The notes beneath the pieces were generated by a model, which saw only the letters and a list, made by a program, of their open reading frames with translations, did no database searches and had not been told where the DNA came from. The position numbers were made by a program, and so were the translations under genes. A stretch of 64,000 nucleotides of DNA, from positions 1-64,000 of the forward strand of contig NZ_JRVC01000008.1 of assembly GCF_000807925.1 (NCBI RefSeq), read 5' to 3'. The stretch comes from Novosphingobium subterraneum (GTDB taxonomy: Bacteria > Pseudomonadota > Alphaproteobacteria > Sphingomonadales > Sphingomonadaceae). Below are positions 31,830-41,033 of this stretch, piece after piece. Position 1 is the stretch's first letter. Every line of letters starts with the position of its first letter.

Positions 31830-33995
31830 TTATCCCTGGAATTCGAGTATCAGCGTGGCCAGTGGTGGCAGCACCACGAAGGCGGCACCGCCTTCGGCCG
31901 TGACCTGCCCGAGATTGCCGATCCCGCTGCCGCCGTAGTCCTGCGCATCGCTGTTGAGCACTTCACGCCATTCGCCGTCGTGCGGCAGCGGCAGGCGGTA
32001 GTGGTCGTGCACCTGCGGCGTCATGTTGCAGATCACCGCGATGGGCCTGGCATCGGGAGCCTTGCGCAGCCAGGCGAAAACCGAGGCCTGTGCATCGTCG
32101 ACGACCAGCCATTCGAAGCCATCCGGCTCGCAATCGCAGGCATGGAGGGCGGGGCGGGTTGTATAGACGCGATTGAGATCGCGGACCCAGCGGCGGACGC
32201 CTTCGTGGGCCGGGGCATTCAGCAGGTCCCAGTCGAGCGAGCGGGCCTCGCTCCATTCCCTTCGCTGCGCGAATTCCTGCCCCATGAACAGCAGCTTCTT
32301 GCCGGGATAGCCCCACATCAAGCCGTAATAGGCGCGCAGGTTGGCGAATTTCTGCCAGTCATCGCCGCTCATCTTGTTCAGGAGCGAGCCCTTGCCGTGG
32401 ACGACTTCGTCATGGCTGAGCGGGAGGACGAAGTTTTCGCTGAAGGCGTAGGTCAGCCCGAAGGTGATCTCGTTGTGGTGGTACTGCCGGTGGATCGGGT
32501 CACGCGACATGTACTGCAGCGTGTCGTGCATGAAGCCCATGTTCCACTTGAAGCCGAAGCCAAGGTGCTCACGCGGGGCCTCGTCGAACGCTGGCTTGCT
32601 GACGCCGGGCCAGGAGGTGGATTCCTCGGCGATCGTCAGGAAGCCGGCGTGGCTGGCATAGACCGCGCGATTCATCGCCTTTAGGAATTCGACCGCTTCC
32701 CAGTTCTCACGCCCGCCTTCGGCATTGGGGATCCATTCGCCCGCCTTGCGCGAGTAATCGCGGTAGAGCATCGAGGCGACGGCATCCACGCGCAAGCCGT
32801 CGACGTGGTAACGCTCGGCCCAGAAGAGCGCATTGTTGACGAGGAAGCTGACGACTTCGCGACGGCCGAAGTTGTAGATCAGCGTGTTCCAGTCAGGATG
32901 AAAACCGAGGCGAGGGTCTTCATGTTCGTAGAGTGCGGTGCCATCGAAGCGGACGAGGCCGTGTTCATCGGTGGGGAAGTGGGCGGGTACCCAGTCAATC
33001 AGCACCGAAACGCCGGCGCGGTGCGCACCGTCCACGAAGCGCGCGAAGCCCTCTGGTGGGCCGAAGCGGGCCGAAGGGGCATACAGGCCGGTGGTCTGGT
33101 AACCCCATGACGGATCGTAGGGGTGTTCCGAGACGGGAAGGAATTCGATGTGGGTGAAACCCATCTCCGCGACGTAGGGGATCAGTCGGTCGGCCAGTTC
33201 GTCCCAGGTGTAGAAGCCCTCGTCATGCGGCTTCTGCCAGGAACCCGGATGGACCTCGTAGATGGACATCGGCTGGCGACGAGCATCGACGCTGGCCCAG
33301 TGGGCGCGGTGATCGGCGTCGCCCCAATCCATCTTGACCGGGTGCGCTGTGATCGAGGCCGTGCTGGGGCGGAATTCTGCGGCCTGGGCGAAGGGGTCCG
33401 CTTTCAGGGGCAGCACTGTGCCGTCGGCGCCGATCACGTGGTATTTGTAGGCGCGGTGTTCGCCGATGTCGGGGATGAAGATTTCCCACACGCCGATGTC
33501 GGCACGACGCCGCATCGGGTGGCGACGCTGGTCCCAATCATTGAAGTCACCGACAACGCTGACGACCTGCGCATTCGGCGCCCAGACCGCGAAGTGGACA
33601 CCGCTGGCGCCCTCATGGTCGATCAGGTGGGCGCCCAACTTGTCGAACAGGCGGTGATGGGTGCCCTCGGCAATAAGGAAATCGTCGAGCGGGCCTAGGA
33701 CAGGGCCGAAGGAGTAAGGATCGGTTACCAGCCATTCGTGCGTGCCTGCCGTGCAGGCGTACCGAACCGGCTGTCGCGGGCCCTTGACCTTCCCTTCGAA
33801 CAGGCCGCGCCCGTCGACCCGCGTCAGTTTGCCGAGCCTCTTGCCGGAGAGTGACCATGCCACCGCCTCTTCGGCACCGGGCAAGACAGCGCGGGCGAAT
33901 GCGCCCTCTGGTCCTTCGTGGATGCCGAGAAGCGAGAAAGGATCGGCGTGCGTCCCGTCAAGCAGGGCATCGATGGCGCTCGCCGGTGGCTTCAT
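31830..33995 (-). CDS. glgB: 1,4-alpha-glucan branching enzyme
   Basis: A 721-residue GH13 branching enzyme. An N-terminal domain and CBM48 module ([26 protein letters not shown]) precede the catalytic barrel with [47 protein letters not shown] (nucleophile Asp), [13 protein letters not shown] (acid/base Glu), and [19 protein letters not shown]. The C-terminal domain ends in [10 protein letters not shown]. It creates alpha-1,6 branches. ATG 33995 overlaps the glgP stop by 4 bp. The length matches proteobacterial GlgB. Confidence 0.95.
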   Translation of the reverse strand: MKPPASAIDALLDGTHADPFSLLGIHEGPEGAFARAVLPGAEEAVAWSLSGKRLGKLTRVDGRGLFEGKVKGPRQPVRYACTAGTHEWLVTDPYSFGPVLGPLDDFLIAEGTHHRLFDKLGAHLIDHEGASGVHFAVWAPNAQVVSVVGDFNDWDQRRHPMRRRADIGVWEIFIPDIGEHRAYKYHVIGADGTVLPLKADPFAQAAEFRPSTASITAHPVKMDWGDADHRAHWASVDARRQPMSIYEVHPGSWQKPHDEGFYTWDELADRLIPYVAEMGFTHIEFLPVSEHPYDPSWGYQTTGLYAPSARFGPPEGFARFVDGAHRAGVSVLIDWVPAHFPTDEHGLVRFDGTALYEHEDPRLGFHPDWNTLIYNFGRREVVSFLVNNALFWAERYHVDGLRVDAVASMLYRDYSRKAGEWIPNAEGGRENWEAVEFLKAMNRAVYASHAGFLTIAEESTSWPGVSKPAFDEAPREHLGFGFKWNMGFMHDTLQYMSRDPIHRQYHHNEITFGLTYAFSENFVLPLSHDEVVHGKGSLLNKMSGDDWQKFANLRAYYGLMWGYPGKKLLFMGQEFAQRREWSEARSLDWDLLNAPAHEGVRRWVRDLNRVYTTRPALHACDCEPDGFEWLVVDDAQASVFAWLRKAPDARPIAVICNMTPQVHDHYRLPLPHDGEWREVLNSDAQDYGGSGIGNLGQVTAEGGAAFVVLPPLATLILEFQG

Positions 33996-36415
33996 GCTGG
34001 CTCTCGGACCCCCCAGATATCGCGGGCGTACTCGCCGATCGTGCGATCGGACGAGAACCAACCTACGTTGGCAATGTTGCGGATTGCCGAAGCGCGCCAC
34101 GATGCCTGCTGTTCCCAGCGGCTGTCGATGTTGCGTTGGGCGGAATGGTAGGCGTCGAAGTCGGCCGCGACCATGAACCAGTCGTGGTCATAGATCCCGC
34201 CCATGAGCCCGGCGTAGCGCTGCGGATCGTCAGGCGAGAATACCCCGGTGGCGATGGCGGCGATGGCCTGCTGCAACTCGCGCGAGGCTTCGATGACTTC
34301 ACGCGGGTTGTAGCCGTTGGCGCGCTTGTCCTCGACCTCTTGCGCGGTCAGGCCGAAAATCTCGATGTTGGGATCGCCGACGCGATCCTTGATCTCGATG
34401 TTCGCTCCATCGAGCGTGCCGATGGTCAGAGCGCCGTTCAGTGCAAACTTCATGTTGCCGGTGCCCGAGGCCTCCATGCCGGCGGTGGAGATCTGTTCGG
34501 ACAGATCGGCCGCCGGAATGATCCTCTCGGCGAGGCTGACATTGTAGTTCGGGACGAACACGACCTTGAGCAATCCGCCGACGGAAGGATCGGAATTGAC
34601 GCGGCGGGCGATGTCGTTCGCCAGTTTGATTATCAGCTTGGCATTGTGGTAACTCGAAGCTGCCTTGCCGCCGAAGATCTTCACGCGCGGCACCCAGTCG
34701 CGTTCCGGGTGGCTGCGGATCTGGTCGTAGAGAGCAACCGTCTCGATCAGGTTGAGCAGCTGGCGCTTGTACTCATGGATGCGCTTGATCTGGACGTCGA
34801 ACAGGGCATCAGGATCGAGGCGGACGCCCATCAGGTCCTTGATGTGCTTCGCGAGCGCGATCTTGTTGGTGCGCTTGACCTCGGCAATGCGTTCGCCGAG
34901 CGCGGCATCTTCAGCCAGGGCGTTGAGATCGGCAAGCTTTTCGGCATCGTCGAGGAAAGCCGGCCCGATCGCGTCCTTGAGGACCGACGTCAGGCCCGGG
35001 TTGCATTGCTGCAACCAGCGGCGCGGGGTGACGCCGTTGGTCTTGTTGTTGATGCGGGTGGGGTAGAGCTTGTGCAGATCAGAGAAGACGGTGGTCTTCA
35101 TCAGATCGGTATGCAGCGCCGCCACCCCGTTGACGCTGTGCGCGCCGGTGAAGGCGAGGTTGGCCATGCGCACCCGCCTTTCGCCGCCCTCGTCGATCAG
35201 GCTGATCGCGGCGATTGCGGCATCGTCCATCCCGGCCTTGCGAGCTTCACGCAGGACGCGGCTGTTGATGGCGTAGACGATCTGCATGTGACGCGGCAGC
35301 AGGCGCTCGAACAGCGGCAGCGGCCAGGATTCCAATGCTTCGGGAAGGAGCGTGTGGTTGGTGTAGGCGACAGTCGCCTTGGTGACTTCCCACGCCTCGC
35401 TGAACTCGAGCCCGTGCACGTCGACCATCAGGCGCATGAGTTCGGCGACGGCAACCGCAGGGTGCGTGTCGTTCAGCTGGATCGCGGCCTTCTCGGGCAG
35501 GGTGCGGATGTCGCCATGATATTGGACATGGCGGCGGACGATGTCCTGGATCGAGGCGGAGGTGAAGAAGTACTCCTGCCGCAGACGCAGTTCCTGGCCG
35601 GCGGGCGTGGAGTCAGCGGGGTAGAGCACGCGCACGAGGCTGTCGGCACGGACCTGTTCGGCAAGCGCACCAAAATGGTCGCCGGCGTTGAAGGCATCGA
35701 GCCGCAGGGGATCGAAGGCGTGGGCGGTCCACAGACGAAGGGTATTCACGCGCTTGCCGCGCCAGCCGACGACCGGGGTGTCGACCGCGCTGGCTTCGAC
35801 CTTCTCGGCCGGGCGCCATTCGACCGCATCGCCATTGGCGACGACTTCGCCGCCGAAGCCGATGATGTAGGCGCTTTCGCGACGATCGAACTCCCACGGG
35901 TTGCCGTGGCTGAGCCAGGTTTCGGGCAGTTCGACCTGCCAGCCATCGTCGATCCGCTGGCGGAACATGCCGTTCACGTAGCGGATGCCGTAGCCATAGG
36001 CGGGGATGTCGAGGCTGGCGAGGCTCTCCATGAAGCAGGCGGCGAGGCGGCCAAGACCGCCATTGCCGAGCGCCGCGTCGGGCTCAAGGTTCTCCAGCGC
36101 AGAGAGGTCGAATCCGTGGTCGCGCAGGGCCTTTTCCATTTCGCGCGTGAGGCCCATGTTGGAAAGGGCATCGCGAAGCAGGCGTCCGATCAGGAATTCC
36201 AGGCTCAGGTAGTAAACCCGCTTGCCGCCCTGCTCATAGGTCTTGCGGGTGGAATCCATCCACTGGTCGATGATTGCATCGCGAAGGGTCAGGACAGTCG
36301 CGGTGTACCAGTCATGCGGCTTGGCGGCGCGTTCATCCTTGCCGACGCGGTGGCGCAGCACGTCGATGATCTTTGCGTCGATCTCGCTTGCGCCTGATTG
36401 TTTCATGATGCTCAT
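33992..36415 (-). CDS. glgP: Glycogen phosphorylase
   Basis: An 807-residue GT35 phosphorylase. Markers are YYLSLEFLIGRLL, NGGLGRLAACFMESLA, YGIRYVNGMFRQ, NDTHPAVAVAELMR, and the pyridoxal-phosphate region EASGTGNMKFALNGALTIGTLDGANIEI, with the PLP Lys in NMKF. It releases glucose-1-phosphate from glycogen chain ends. It is first in the operon, so breakdown and synthesis enzymes are made together. The start could be ATG 36415 or the ATG at 36406, three codons later. The region upstream (298 bp) holds the operon promoter. Confidence 0.95.
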   Translation of the reverse strand: MSIMKQSGASEIDAKIIDVLRHRVGKDERAAKPHDWYTATVLTLRDAIIDQWMDSTRKTYEQGGKRVYYLSLEFLIGRLLRDALSNMGLTREMEKALRDHGFDLSALENLEPDAALGNGGLGRLAACFMESLASLDIPAYGYGIRYVNGMFRQRIDDGWQVELPETWLSHGNPWEFDRRESAYIIGFGGEVVANGDAVEWRPAEKVEASAVDTPVVGWRGKRVNTLRLWTAHAFDPLRLDAFNAGDHFGALAEQVRADSLVRVLYPADSTPAGQELRLRQEYFFTSASIQDIVRRHVQYHGDIRTLPEKAAIQLNDTHPAVAVAELMRLMVDVHGLEFSEAWEVTKATVAYTNHTLLPEALESWPLPLFERLLPRHMQIVYAINSRVLREARKAGMDDAAIAAISLIDEGGERRVRMANLAFTGAHSVNGVAALHTDLMKTTVFSDLHKLYPTRINNKTNGVTPRRWLQQCNPGLTSVLKDAIGPAFLDDAEKLADLNALAEDAALGERIAEVKRTNKIALAKHIKDLMGVRLDPDALFDVQIKRIHEYKRQLLNLIETVALYDQIRSHPERDWVPRVKIFGGKAASSYHNAKLIIKLANDIARRVNSDPSVGGLLKVVFVPNYNVSLAERIIPAADLSEQISTAGMEASGTGNMKFALNGALTIGTLDGANIEIKDRVGDPNIEIFGLTAQEVEDKRANGYNPREVIEASRELQQAIAAIATGVFSPDDPQRYAGLMGGIYDHDWFMVAADFDAYHSAQRNIDSRWEQQASWRASAIRNIANVGWFSSDRTIGEYARDIWGVREPA

Positions 36416-36713
36416 CGCACAAGTCCCACCCTGCTTGACGCCAGATGCGCGCTGCTGAGGACAGCGAGCGGCAAGCGTCTGTTGTACCGACCTGTCATGA
36501 CAGCGTGCCGCGCTCCACCTTGCCGCGGAGGATGAATGTCGCAGCGCCTTGCATCACACTCTCGAGCAGGACGGTAGGCGAGGCTTGGGCGCAAGGGCAA
36601 GCGTGGAGTGCGAGCCAAGTCAGTCATGGCAGAAATCCGTCGCCCCCCATGCACGTTTCGATGGGGCTAGTACGTGTTCTGCCTCGGTTTGTCGGTCAGA
36701 ATACGTCTGCGCT
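36416..36713 (-). promoter_or_regulatory. Probable promoter region of the glycogen operon
   Basis: 298 bp lie between the end of the b561 gene and glgP, both on the minus strand. A 12-bp perfect palindrome, CTGTCATGACAG, is at 36492-36503, about 77 bp ahead of glgP, and could be a repressor or activator site. I could not define -10 and -35 boxes with confidence, and there is no clear terminator for b561. Confidence 0.35.
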
Positions 36714-37253
36714 TCAGAGCATGCGGCGCAAGACATTGTCCTTGATGACAAAATGATGATGCAGCGCTGCGGCAATATGCAGAATCACAAGGCCTGCCAT
36801 CAGGAAGCCGAGAACTTCGTGCCCTTCATGCGCGGCTTCGGCGAGGGCAGACCCCTTGGCGACCGGAAGCTTCGGCCAGTCAAACAGGCCGTAGATCGAA
36901 AGGGGATACTTGCCCGCCGAGGAAAAGATCCAGCCCGTAAACGGCACGACGATCATCAGGACGTAAAGCGCACCATGCGTCAGGCGCGCCACGCTTTGCT
37001 GGAGCTTCCCCATGGTTGCCGGCCAAGCCGGCATGGTCCAGGTGAAGCGCCAGGCAAGCCGGGCGAGCGAGAGAAACAGGATCAGGATGCCGGTGGCCTT
37101 GTGTGCGGGGAAGGGCTGCCAGATATCTTCGATGGCCTCGCCGAAGATACCGGTCAGGATATTGAACAGAACCAATGCCGCAATGACGGCGTGAAACAGG
37201 CGCGCAACTGCATTGTACCGGACGAAATCGTGCGTGCCAGATAACGTGGCCAT
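36714..37253 (-). CDS. Cytochrome b561 family protein
   Basis: A 179-residue inner-membrane cytochrome with four transmembrane helices. Histidines placed for two hemes lie in VARLFHAVIAALVLFN (helix 1), PAHKATGILILFLSLARL (helix 2), LTHGALYVLMIVVPFTGW (helix 3), and EVLGFLMAGLVILHIAAALHHHFV (helix 4). This is the YodB/CybB layout, and such proteins move electrons between the quinone pool and a partner, or oxidise superoxide in CybB. ATG 37253 is preferred over 37259 because GAGGGG is at the right distance. It appears to be a single gene; a TGACAGATGTCA palindrome (37359-37370) lies about 106 bp upstream and may be a regulator site. Confidence 0.9.
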   Translation of the reverse strand: MATLSGTHDFVRYNAVARLFHAVIAALVLFNILTGIFGEAIEDIWQPFPAHKATGILILFLSLARLAWRFTWTMPAWPATMGKLQQSVARLTHGALYVLMIVVPFTGWIFSSAGKYPLSIYGLFDWPKLPVAKGSALAEAAHEGHEVLGFLMAGLVILHIAAALHHHFVIKDNVLRRML

Positions 37254-37455
37254 GACCATTCCCCTCGACTTGATCTGGAGCCACGATAGTGCGCAGTCTT
37301 TCGCTCGTCACGTATCCGATTGTCGCAGGGTACCTTCGGTGGCCGGCTTGCCAAAATATGACAGATGTCAAGTAATGGGATGCGGCAAATGACGTATGCC
37401 TGTTCGCCCCTGCAAAAAATATGGTGTCGGCAGAAACCATAGTCCGTGAGGGAAC

Positions 37456-37659
37456 ATGTCAACGCCGCGTCTCACCCAAGTCGAGCCCGCTGTCGTCCAC
37501 AAGATGGCGTCCGTCCTCAAGAGCCAGAAGCCAGAGGTTATCCAGAACCATTTCGGTATCGGGCTCAACACATGGGTAAAGCTGCGCGAGGGGAAGGCAA
37601 TCCGCCACTCCGTCGCGGTGCGCCTGCTGCAACGGTTGCAGCGAGACCAACTGATCTGA
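37456..37659 (+). CDS. Small protein with helix-turn-helix-like sequence, unknown function
   Basis: A 67-residue basic, helical protein: MSTPRLTQVEPAVVHKMASVLKSQKPEVIQNHFGIGLNTWVKLREGKAIRHSVAVRLLQRLQ. The middle resembles a Cro-like helix-turn-helix (IQNHFGIGLNTWVKLREGK), but this is a visual impression only. A GAGGGAAC sequence lies 5 bases ahead of the ATG. It ends 113 bp before the hybrid kinase and could be in its transcript. No membrane or signal segment is visible. Confidence 0.6.
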   Translation: MSTPRLTQVEPAVVHKMASVLKSQKPEVIQNHFGIGLNTWVKLREGKAIRHSVAVRLLQRLQRDQLI

Positions 37660-37771
37660 AGGGACAATCTGCCCTGCCGGGCACAGCTTGACAGGGCTTG
37701 AGTTCAAGCTGGTTGCAGTGCACAATCGCCGCGTGCCTCATACAACGACACAGGCACGCGGGGTCATTGAA

Positions 37772-39265
37772 ATGCAGACTTCCCGGCGCGGCCGGAGCAG
37801 ACAAGGGGCACAGGCAGGTCGACGGCTGCACCGGCAGTCGCGAGTGGAAACGCAGGATCAGTTGGCAGAGCTTCGCGCACGCTTGGCTGCGGCCGAAGCG
37901 GCCAACGAGGCGAAAAGCCGGTTTCTTGCCAATGTCAGCCACGAAATACGATCGCCGCTCAATGCAATCTATGGCTATGCCCAGCTTGTCGAGCGGGGCG
38001 CACAGGTCGATCCGTTGGCGGCCGCGCGTGTCATTCGCCGCAGCGCCGAACATTTGACCAACCTCGTCGAGGGCCTGCTGGATATCGCCTCGGTTGAACA
38101 GGGCGTGGTCCGGGTCGATAACGGAGTGATCCGGCTGGGGGCGCTGGTCGAGCAGGTAGCCGAGATGTTTTCGCCACTGGCGGCGCATAAGGGCCTGTCG
38201 TTCGTCTGCAGCATACAGGGCCGGCTGCCCGAGTTCGTGCGGCTTGATGAACGGCGCGTACGACAGGCATTGATCAATCTGGTGTCGAACGCGGTAAAGT
38301 TCACGCAGCGTGGGGAAATCCGGCTTGTGCTGCGGTGGTCGGGACAGATCGCCACGATCGAAGTTCATGATACCGGTCCCGGCATTGCGCTTGATCGGCA
38401 GGAGCAGATCTTTGCGCCTTATGAGCGTGCTGATGCTGCATCCGAGGCCGAGAAGACAGGGGCGGGCCTTGGTCTCGCCATCACGCGCGCTGTCGTGAAC
38501 ATGCTGGGTGGCGACCTCAAGCTGGACAGTGCGGTTGGCCGTGGGAGCTGCTTCACGGTCAAGCTCATGGCGCCGCAGGTTGCGGGAATGGTCGATCATG
38601 CGGCCGACAAGGTCCGCCCTGCCGGATACAAGGGGGACCGGCGCGCGATCCTGCTGGTCGACGACGACGCTGATCACCTGTGTGTCTTGCGGACCGTTCT
38701 TACCGAGGTCGGCTTCGACGTCGCAGAGGCGGGTGATGGAGCCACGGCGCTGGCACTGGCCGATGCGCAGCCTTTCGACGCCATAATCTGCGATGTCAGC
38801 ATGCCCGGCATGTCGGGTTGGGATGTCGCGGAACGTCTGCGCGCCATGTGCGGACGCGATCTCAAGATCCTGATGTTGTCCGCCAACGCGTTCGAGCGCC
38901 ACGGTCTGTCCGGTCAACAAGCCAGCCACGATGCATTTCTGCTCAAGCCAGTGGATCTGGGGTCGCTGCTCGACGCATTGGGGCGCCATCTTCAGCTGGA
39001 ATGGATCATGCCTGAAGTGCGGGAAACTGGCACTGGCGCGCGTGACAGCGTTCAGGTTTCGGCCGCAACGCGCGAACACGTCGACAGGTTGAAGGCGCTG
39101 GTCCAGATCGGTCACGTCAGGGCTCTTGAAGGAGAGATCAAGTCGCTGGCGGCCGCTGATCCTGCTGCAGAAGCGCTAGCCACGCGCCTGTTCGATCATC
39201 TCGACCGCTTTGATCTCGCCGGGATCGGAAGGACACTGGAGGACCTGCCCGATGAGTGGCGATAA
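37772..39265 (+). CDS. Hybrid histidine kinase without a visible input domain
   Basis: About 497 residues from ATG 37772. A short basic N-terminus and coiled coil (VETQDQLAELRARLAAAEAANEAK) lead to the HisKA box (FLANVSHEIRSPLNAI, His57), then a HATPase domain (NLVSNAVKF, DTGPGIA, TGAGLGLAIT), a receiver domain (ILLVDDDADHLCVLRT, Asp in IICDVSMPGMSGWD) and a roughly 70-residue helical tail. There are no transmembrane helices and no PAS or GAF domain, so it is cytoplasmic and its signal must reach it through a partner. An in-frame TTG at 37688 could add 28 residues. It overlaps the next response regulator gene by 14 bp, indicating an operon. Confidence 0.88.
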   Translation: MQTSRRGRSRQGAQAGRRLHRQSRVETQDQLAELRARLAAAEAANEAKSRFLANVSHEIRSPLNAIYGYAQLVERGAQVDPLAAARVIRRSAEHLTNLVEGLLDIASVEQGVVRVDNGVIRLGALVEQVAEMFSPLAAHKGLSFVCSIQGRLPEFVRLDERRVRQALINLVSNAVKFTQRGEIRLVLRWSGQIATIEVHDTGPGIALDRQEQIFAPYERADAASEAEKTGAGLGLAITRAVVNMLGGDLKLDSAVGRGSCFTVKLMAPQVAGMVDHAADKVRPAGYKGDRRAILLVDDDADHLCVLRTVLTEVGFDVAEAGDGATALALADAQPFDAIICDVSMPGMSGWDVAERLRAMCGRDLKILMLSANAFERHGLSGQQASHDAFLLKPVDLGSLLDALGRHLQLEWIMPEVRETGTGARDSVQVSAATREHVDRLKALVQIGHVRALEGEIKSLAAADPAAEALATRLFDHLDRFDLAGIGRTLEDLPDEWR

Positions 39266-40169
39266 CTTGCGTCGTGATACGGTTCTGGTCGTCGACGACG
39301 AGCCGGATTCGCTCCGTTTCCTGACCGATGCACTTGAAGGGGCGGGAATCACGGTGCTGGTTGCCATATCGGGGGGCGCCGCGCTGGACCTGCTTGAGCA
39401 TGTCGTGCCCGACCTGATCCTGATGGATGCCGTGATGCCGGGAATCGATGGGTTCGCCGCAACCAGGCAGATCAAGGCACGCTCGCAGCTTTCGCACGTG
39501 CCGGTGATGTTCATGACCGGGCTTACCGAGAGCGAGCATGTGATCGAAGGGTTCGAAGCTGGTGGCGTCGATTATCTGCGCAAGCCGGTCAACGTGCACG
39601 AACTGCTGGCGCGGGTTCGAGTGCATCTGGGCAATGCGCGTGCGATGCAGGCGAGCGCTACCGGCCTCGATGCAACCGGACGGCTGATGATGTCCGTTGA
39701 TCCCCAGGGCGGTTGCCTCTGGTGCACGCCACTCGCCGAACGCGCCATCCTTCGGGTAAGCCCGGAATGGAGCCGGGAGGAGCGGCAGTTGCCCGATGCG
39801 ATCCGCCTGCCTTTGCTTCGCGTGCTGGCGCGAAATGCCACGGGGGCATCGGTCCGGATCGAGCAAGGGGAAAGCGCGCTCGAACTGGTCGTGATTGCAC
39901 AGTACCGCGACAGTGAAGTGCTGATCCGGCTTAACGAACTCAATCCCAAGGCGGACGTGTCCCAATTGCAGCTCAAGCTGGGGTTGACCGACCGCGAGGC
40001 CGAAGTGCTGCTCTGGATAAGCTACGGCAAGTCCAACGGGATGATCTCGGAGGTGCTGGCGATCAGCCCGCGTACCGTGCAGAAACACCTCGAACGCATC
40101 TACGAGAAGCTAGGCGTAGAGACACGGGCCGCCGCGGCAGCGGTTGCGATCAAGGTGCTCGGCACCTGA
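39252..40169 (+). CDS. Response regulator with LuxR-type DNA-binding domain
   Basis: A 305-residue protein. The receiver domain has VLVVDDEPDSLRF, Asp59 in LILMDAVMPGIDGF, MTG, and the conserved Lys in YLRKPVNVHELLARV. A middle region of about 110 residues has no named fold. The C-terminal helix-turn-helix, LTDREAEVLLWISYGKSNGMISEVLAISPRTVQKHLERIYEKLGVETR, is of the LuxR/NarL class. It starts inside the last codons of the hybrid kinase gene (14-bp overlap), so it is translationally coupled and is the obvious output of that kinase. Target genes are unknown. Confidence 0.92.
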   Translation: MSGDNLRRDTVLVVDDEPDSLRFLTDALEGAGITVLVAISGGAALDLLEHVVPDLILMDAVMPGIDGFAATRQIKARSQLSHVPVMFMTGLTESEHVIEGFEAGGVDYLRKPVNVHELLARVRVHLGNARAMQASATGLDATGRLMMSVDPQGGCLWCTPLAERAILRVSPEWSREERQLPDAIRLPLLRVLARNATGASVRIEQGESALELVVIAQYRDSEVLIRLNELNPKADVSQLQLKLGLTDREAEVLLWISYGKSNGMISEVLAISPRTVQKHLERIYEKLGVETRAAAAAVAIKVLGT

Positions 40170-40177
40170 AGGTGGAG

Positions 40178-40214
40178 ACGCCGCCGGAAGGGGAAACGAT
40201 CCTTCAGGCGGCGT
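40178..40214. terminator. Long hairpin between convergent genes
   Basis: A 14-bp stem with one mismatch (40178-40191 with 40201-40214) and a 9-base loop lies between the ends of the LuxR-type regulator and the UrcA gene. There is no T-run on either side, so it is a possible bidirectional transcript end or processing site rather than a textbook terminator. Confidence 0.4.
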
Positions 40215-40263
40215 TGCGCCCCTGGCCAAGCTTCACGCCAGCGTGAGGCTGGTCCAAGGTCGA

Positions 40264-40578
40264 TCAGCGGCGAGCCATCTTCCCGCTGCGGGCGGCGAGC
40301 GCAAGCTCCTGAACCATCGGTTCGACACTCGCAATCGCGGCACGGCGGCACTGATAATCAGGCATCGGTGTGACGATCATGCGGTCAGCCGGATCACAGG
40401 CTTCTGCAGCGGCGTCGGCAATGCGGTTCCGAAGACGGCGCATGTCCGAGGCGCGCGACAGGTCGAGGCCGTCGGCCGAGATGGCAATGTTGACGGTCTG
40501 TGGGGCAGGTGCGGCAAGAGCGATCTGCGGCGCAGACAGCAAGCCGACCGCCAAAGTGGCGGCGATAAGGGTCTTCAT
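40264..40578 (-). CDS. UrcA family protein
   Basis: A 104-residue exported protein. ATG 40578 follows AGGAGA at a good distance. The signal peptide is MKTLIAATLAVGLLSAPQIALA. The mature part has the UrcA pattern: VNIAISADGLDLSRASDMRRLRNRIADAAAEACDP, then PDYQCRRAAIASVEPMVQEL, with two Cys that may form a disulfide in the periplasm. UrcA proteins are common and nearly confined to sphingomonads and a few relatives; their function is unknown. It is a single-gene unit, convergent with the regulator gene. Confidence 0.85.
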   Translation of the reverse strand: MKTLIAATLAVGLLSAPQIALAAPAPQTVNIAISADGLDLSRASDMRRLRNRIADAAAEACDPADRMIVTPMPDYQCRRAAIASVEPMVQELALAARSGKMARR

Positions 40579-41033
40579 GAGCATTCTCCTGCGTACTGTC
40601 TTTATGTGCGGGTACCGTTTTTCGGCCTCGCTTATTTTGGTGGACCGTGCGGTTTTGCCCGGCTTGTTGATCCGTGCATAAAATAGGCTGAGGGCACACG
40701 TCGGACAAGCCATTTTTATTGCAAAACCCTTGGATTTACGGGGTTTTCGCTGTTGCCACGCAGCATCTAGGCGGCGGCTGCAACGGAGATTTCATGCACG
40801 ATTCCTCCACCTGAGAAGGCCGAGTTAGGACGCTTGTTCAAAATTCTTGGCAGAAGTCAGCCATTTGGCGGATGGGCTTCATCAAGATTGCAGAAAGGCG
40901 CTGGACCCATGCGCATTAGGCCATTTGCTTTGTGCGCTGCAGCAATGGCGCAGGAAATTTTATTGGTGATCGGTCAAGAAGTGGCAGTTGGAGAGCCCAT
41001 CGGAATGCGTCACGCTCTGCCGGGGAGATGGAG
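40579..41033. other. 455-bp spacer between divergent UrcA and quinone oxidoreductase genes
   Basis: No credible gene is seen. It should hold promoters for both neighbours. An inverted repeat AAAACCC (40723-40729) and GGGTTTT (40741-40747), loop 11, lies near the centre, in A/T-richer sequence. The part from 40820 to 41020 has an open frame joined to the oxidoreductase, but its translation (RCSNGAGNFIGDRSRSGSWRAH) is not protein-like. Confidence 0.5.

Noticed and set aside
33851..36397. 848-codon open frame on the + strand
   Set aside because: It is opposite glgP, which has full phosphorylase motifs; the frame has no recognisable domain.
37565..39115. 516-codon open frame on the - strand
   Set aside because: It is antisense to the hybrid kinase, whose HisKA, HATPase and receiver motifs are clear.
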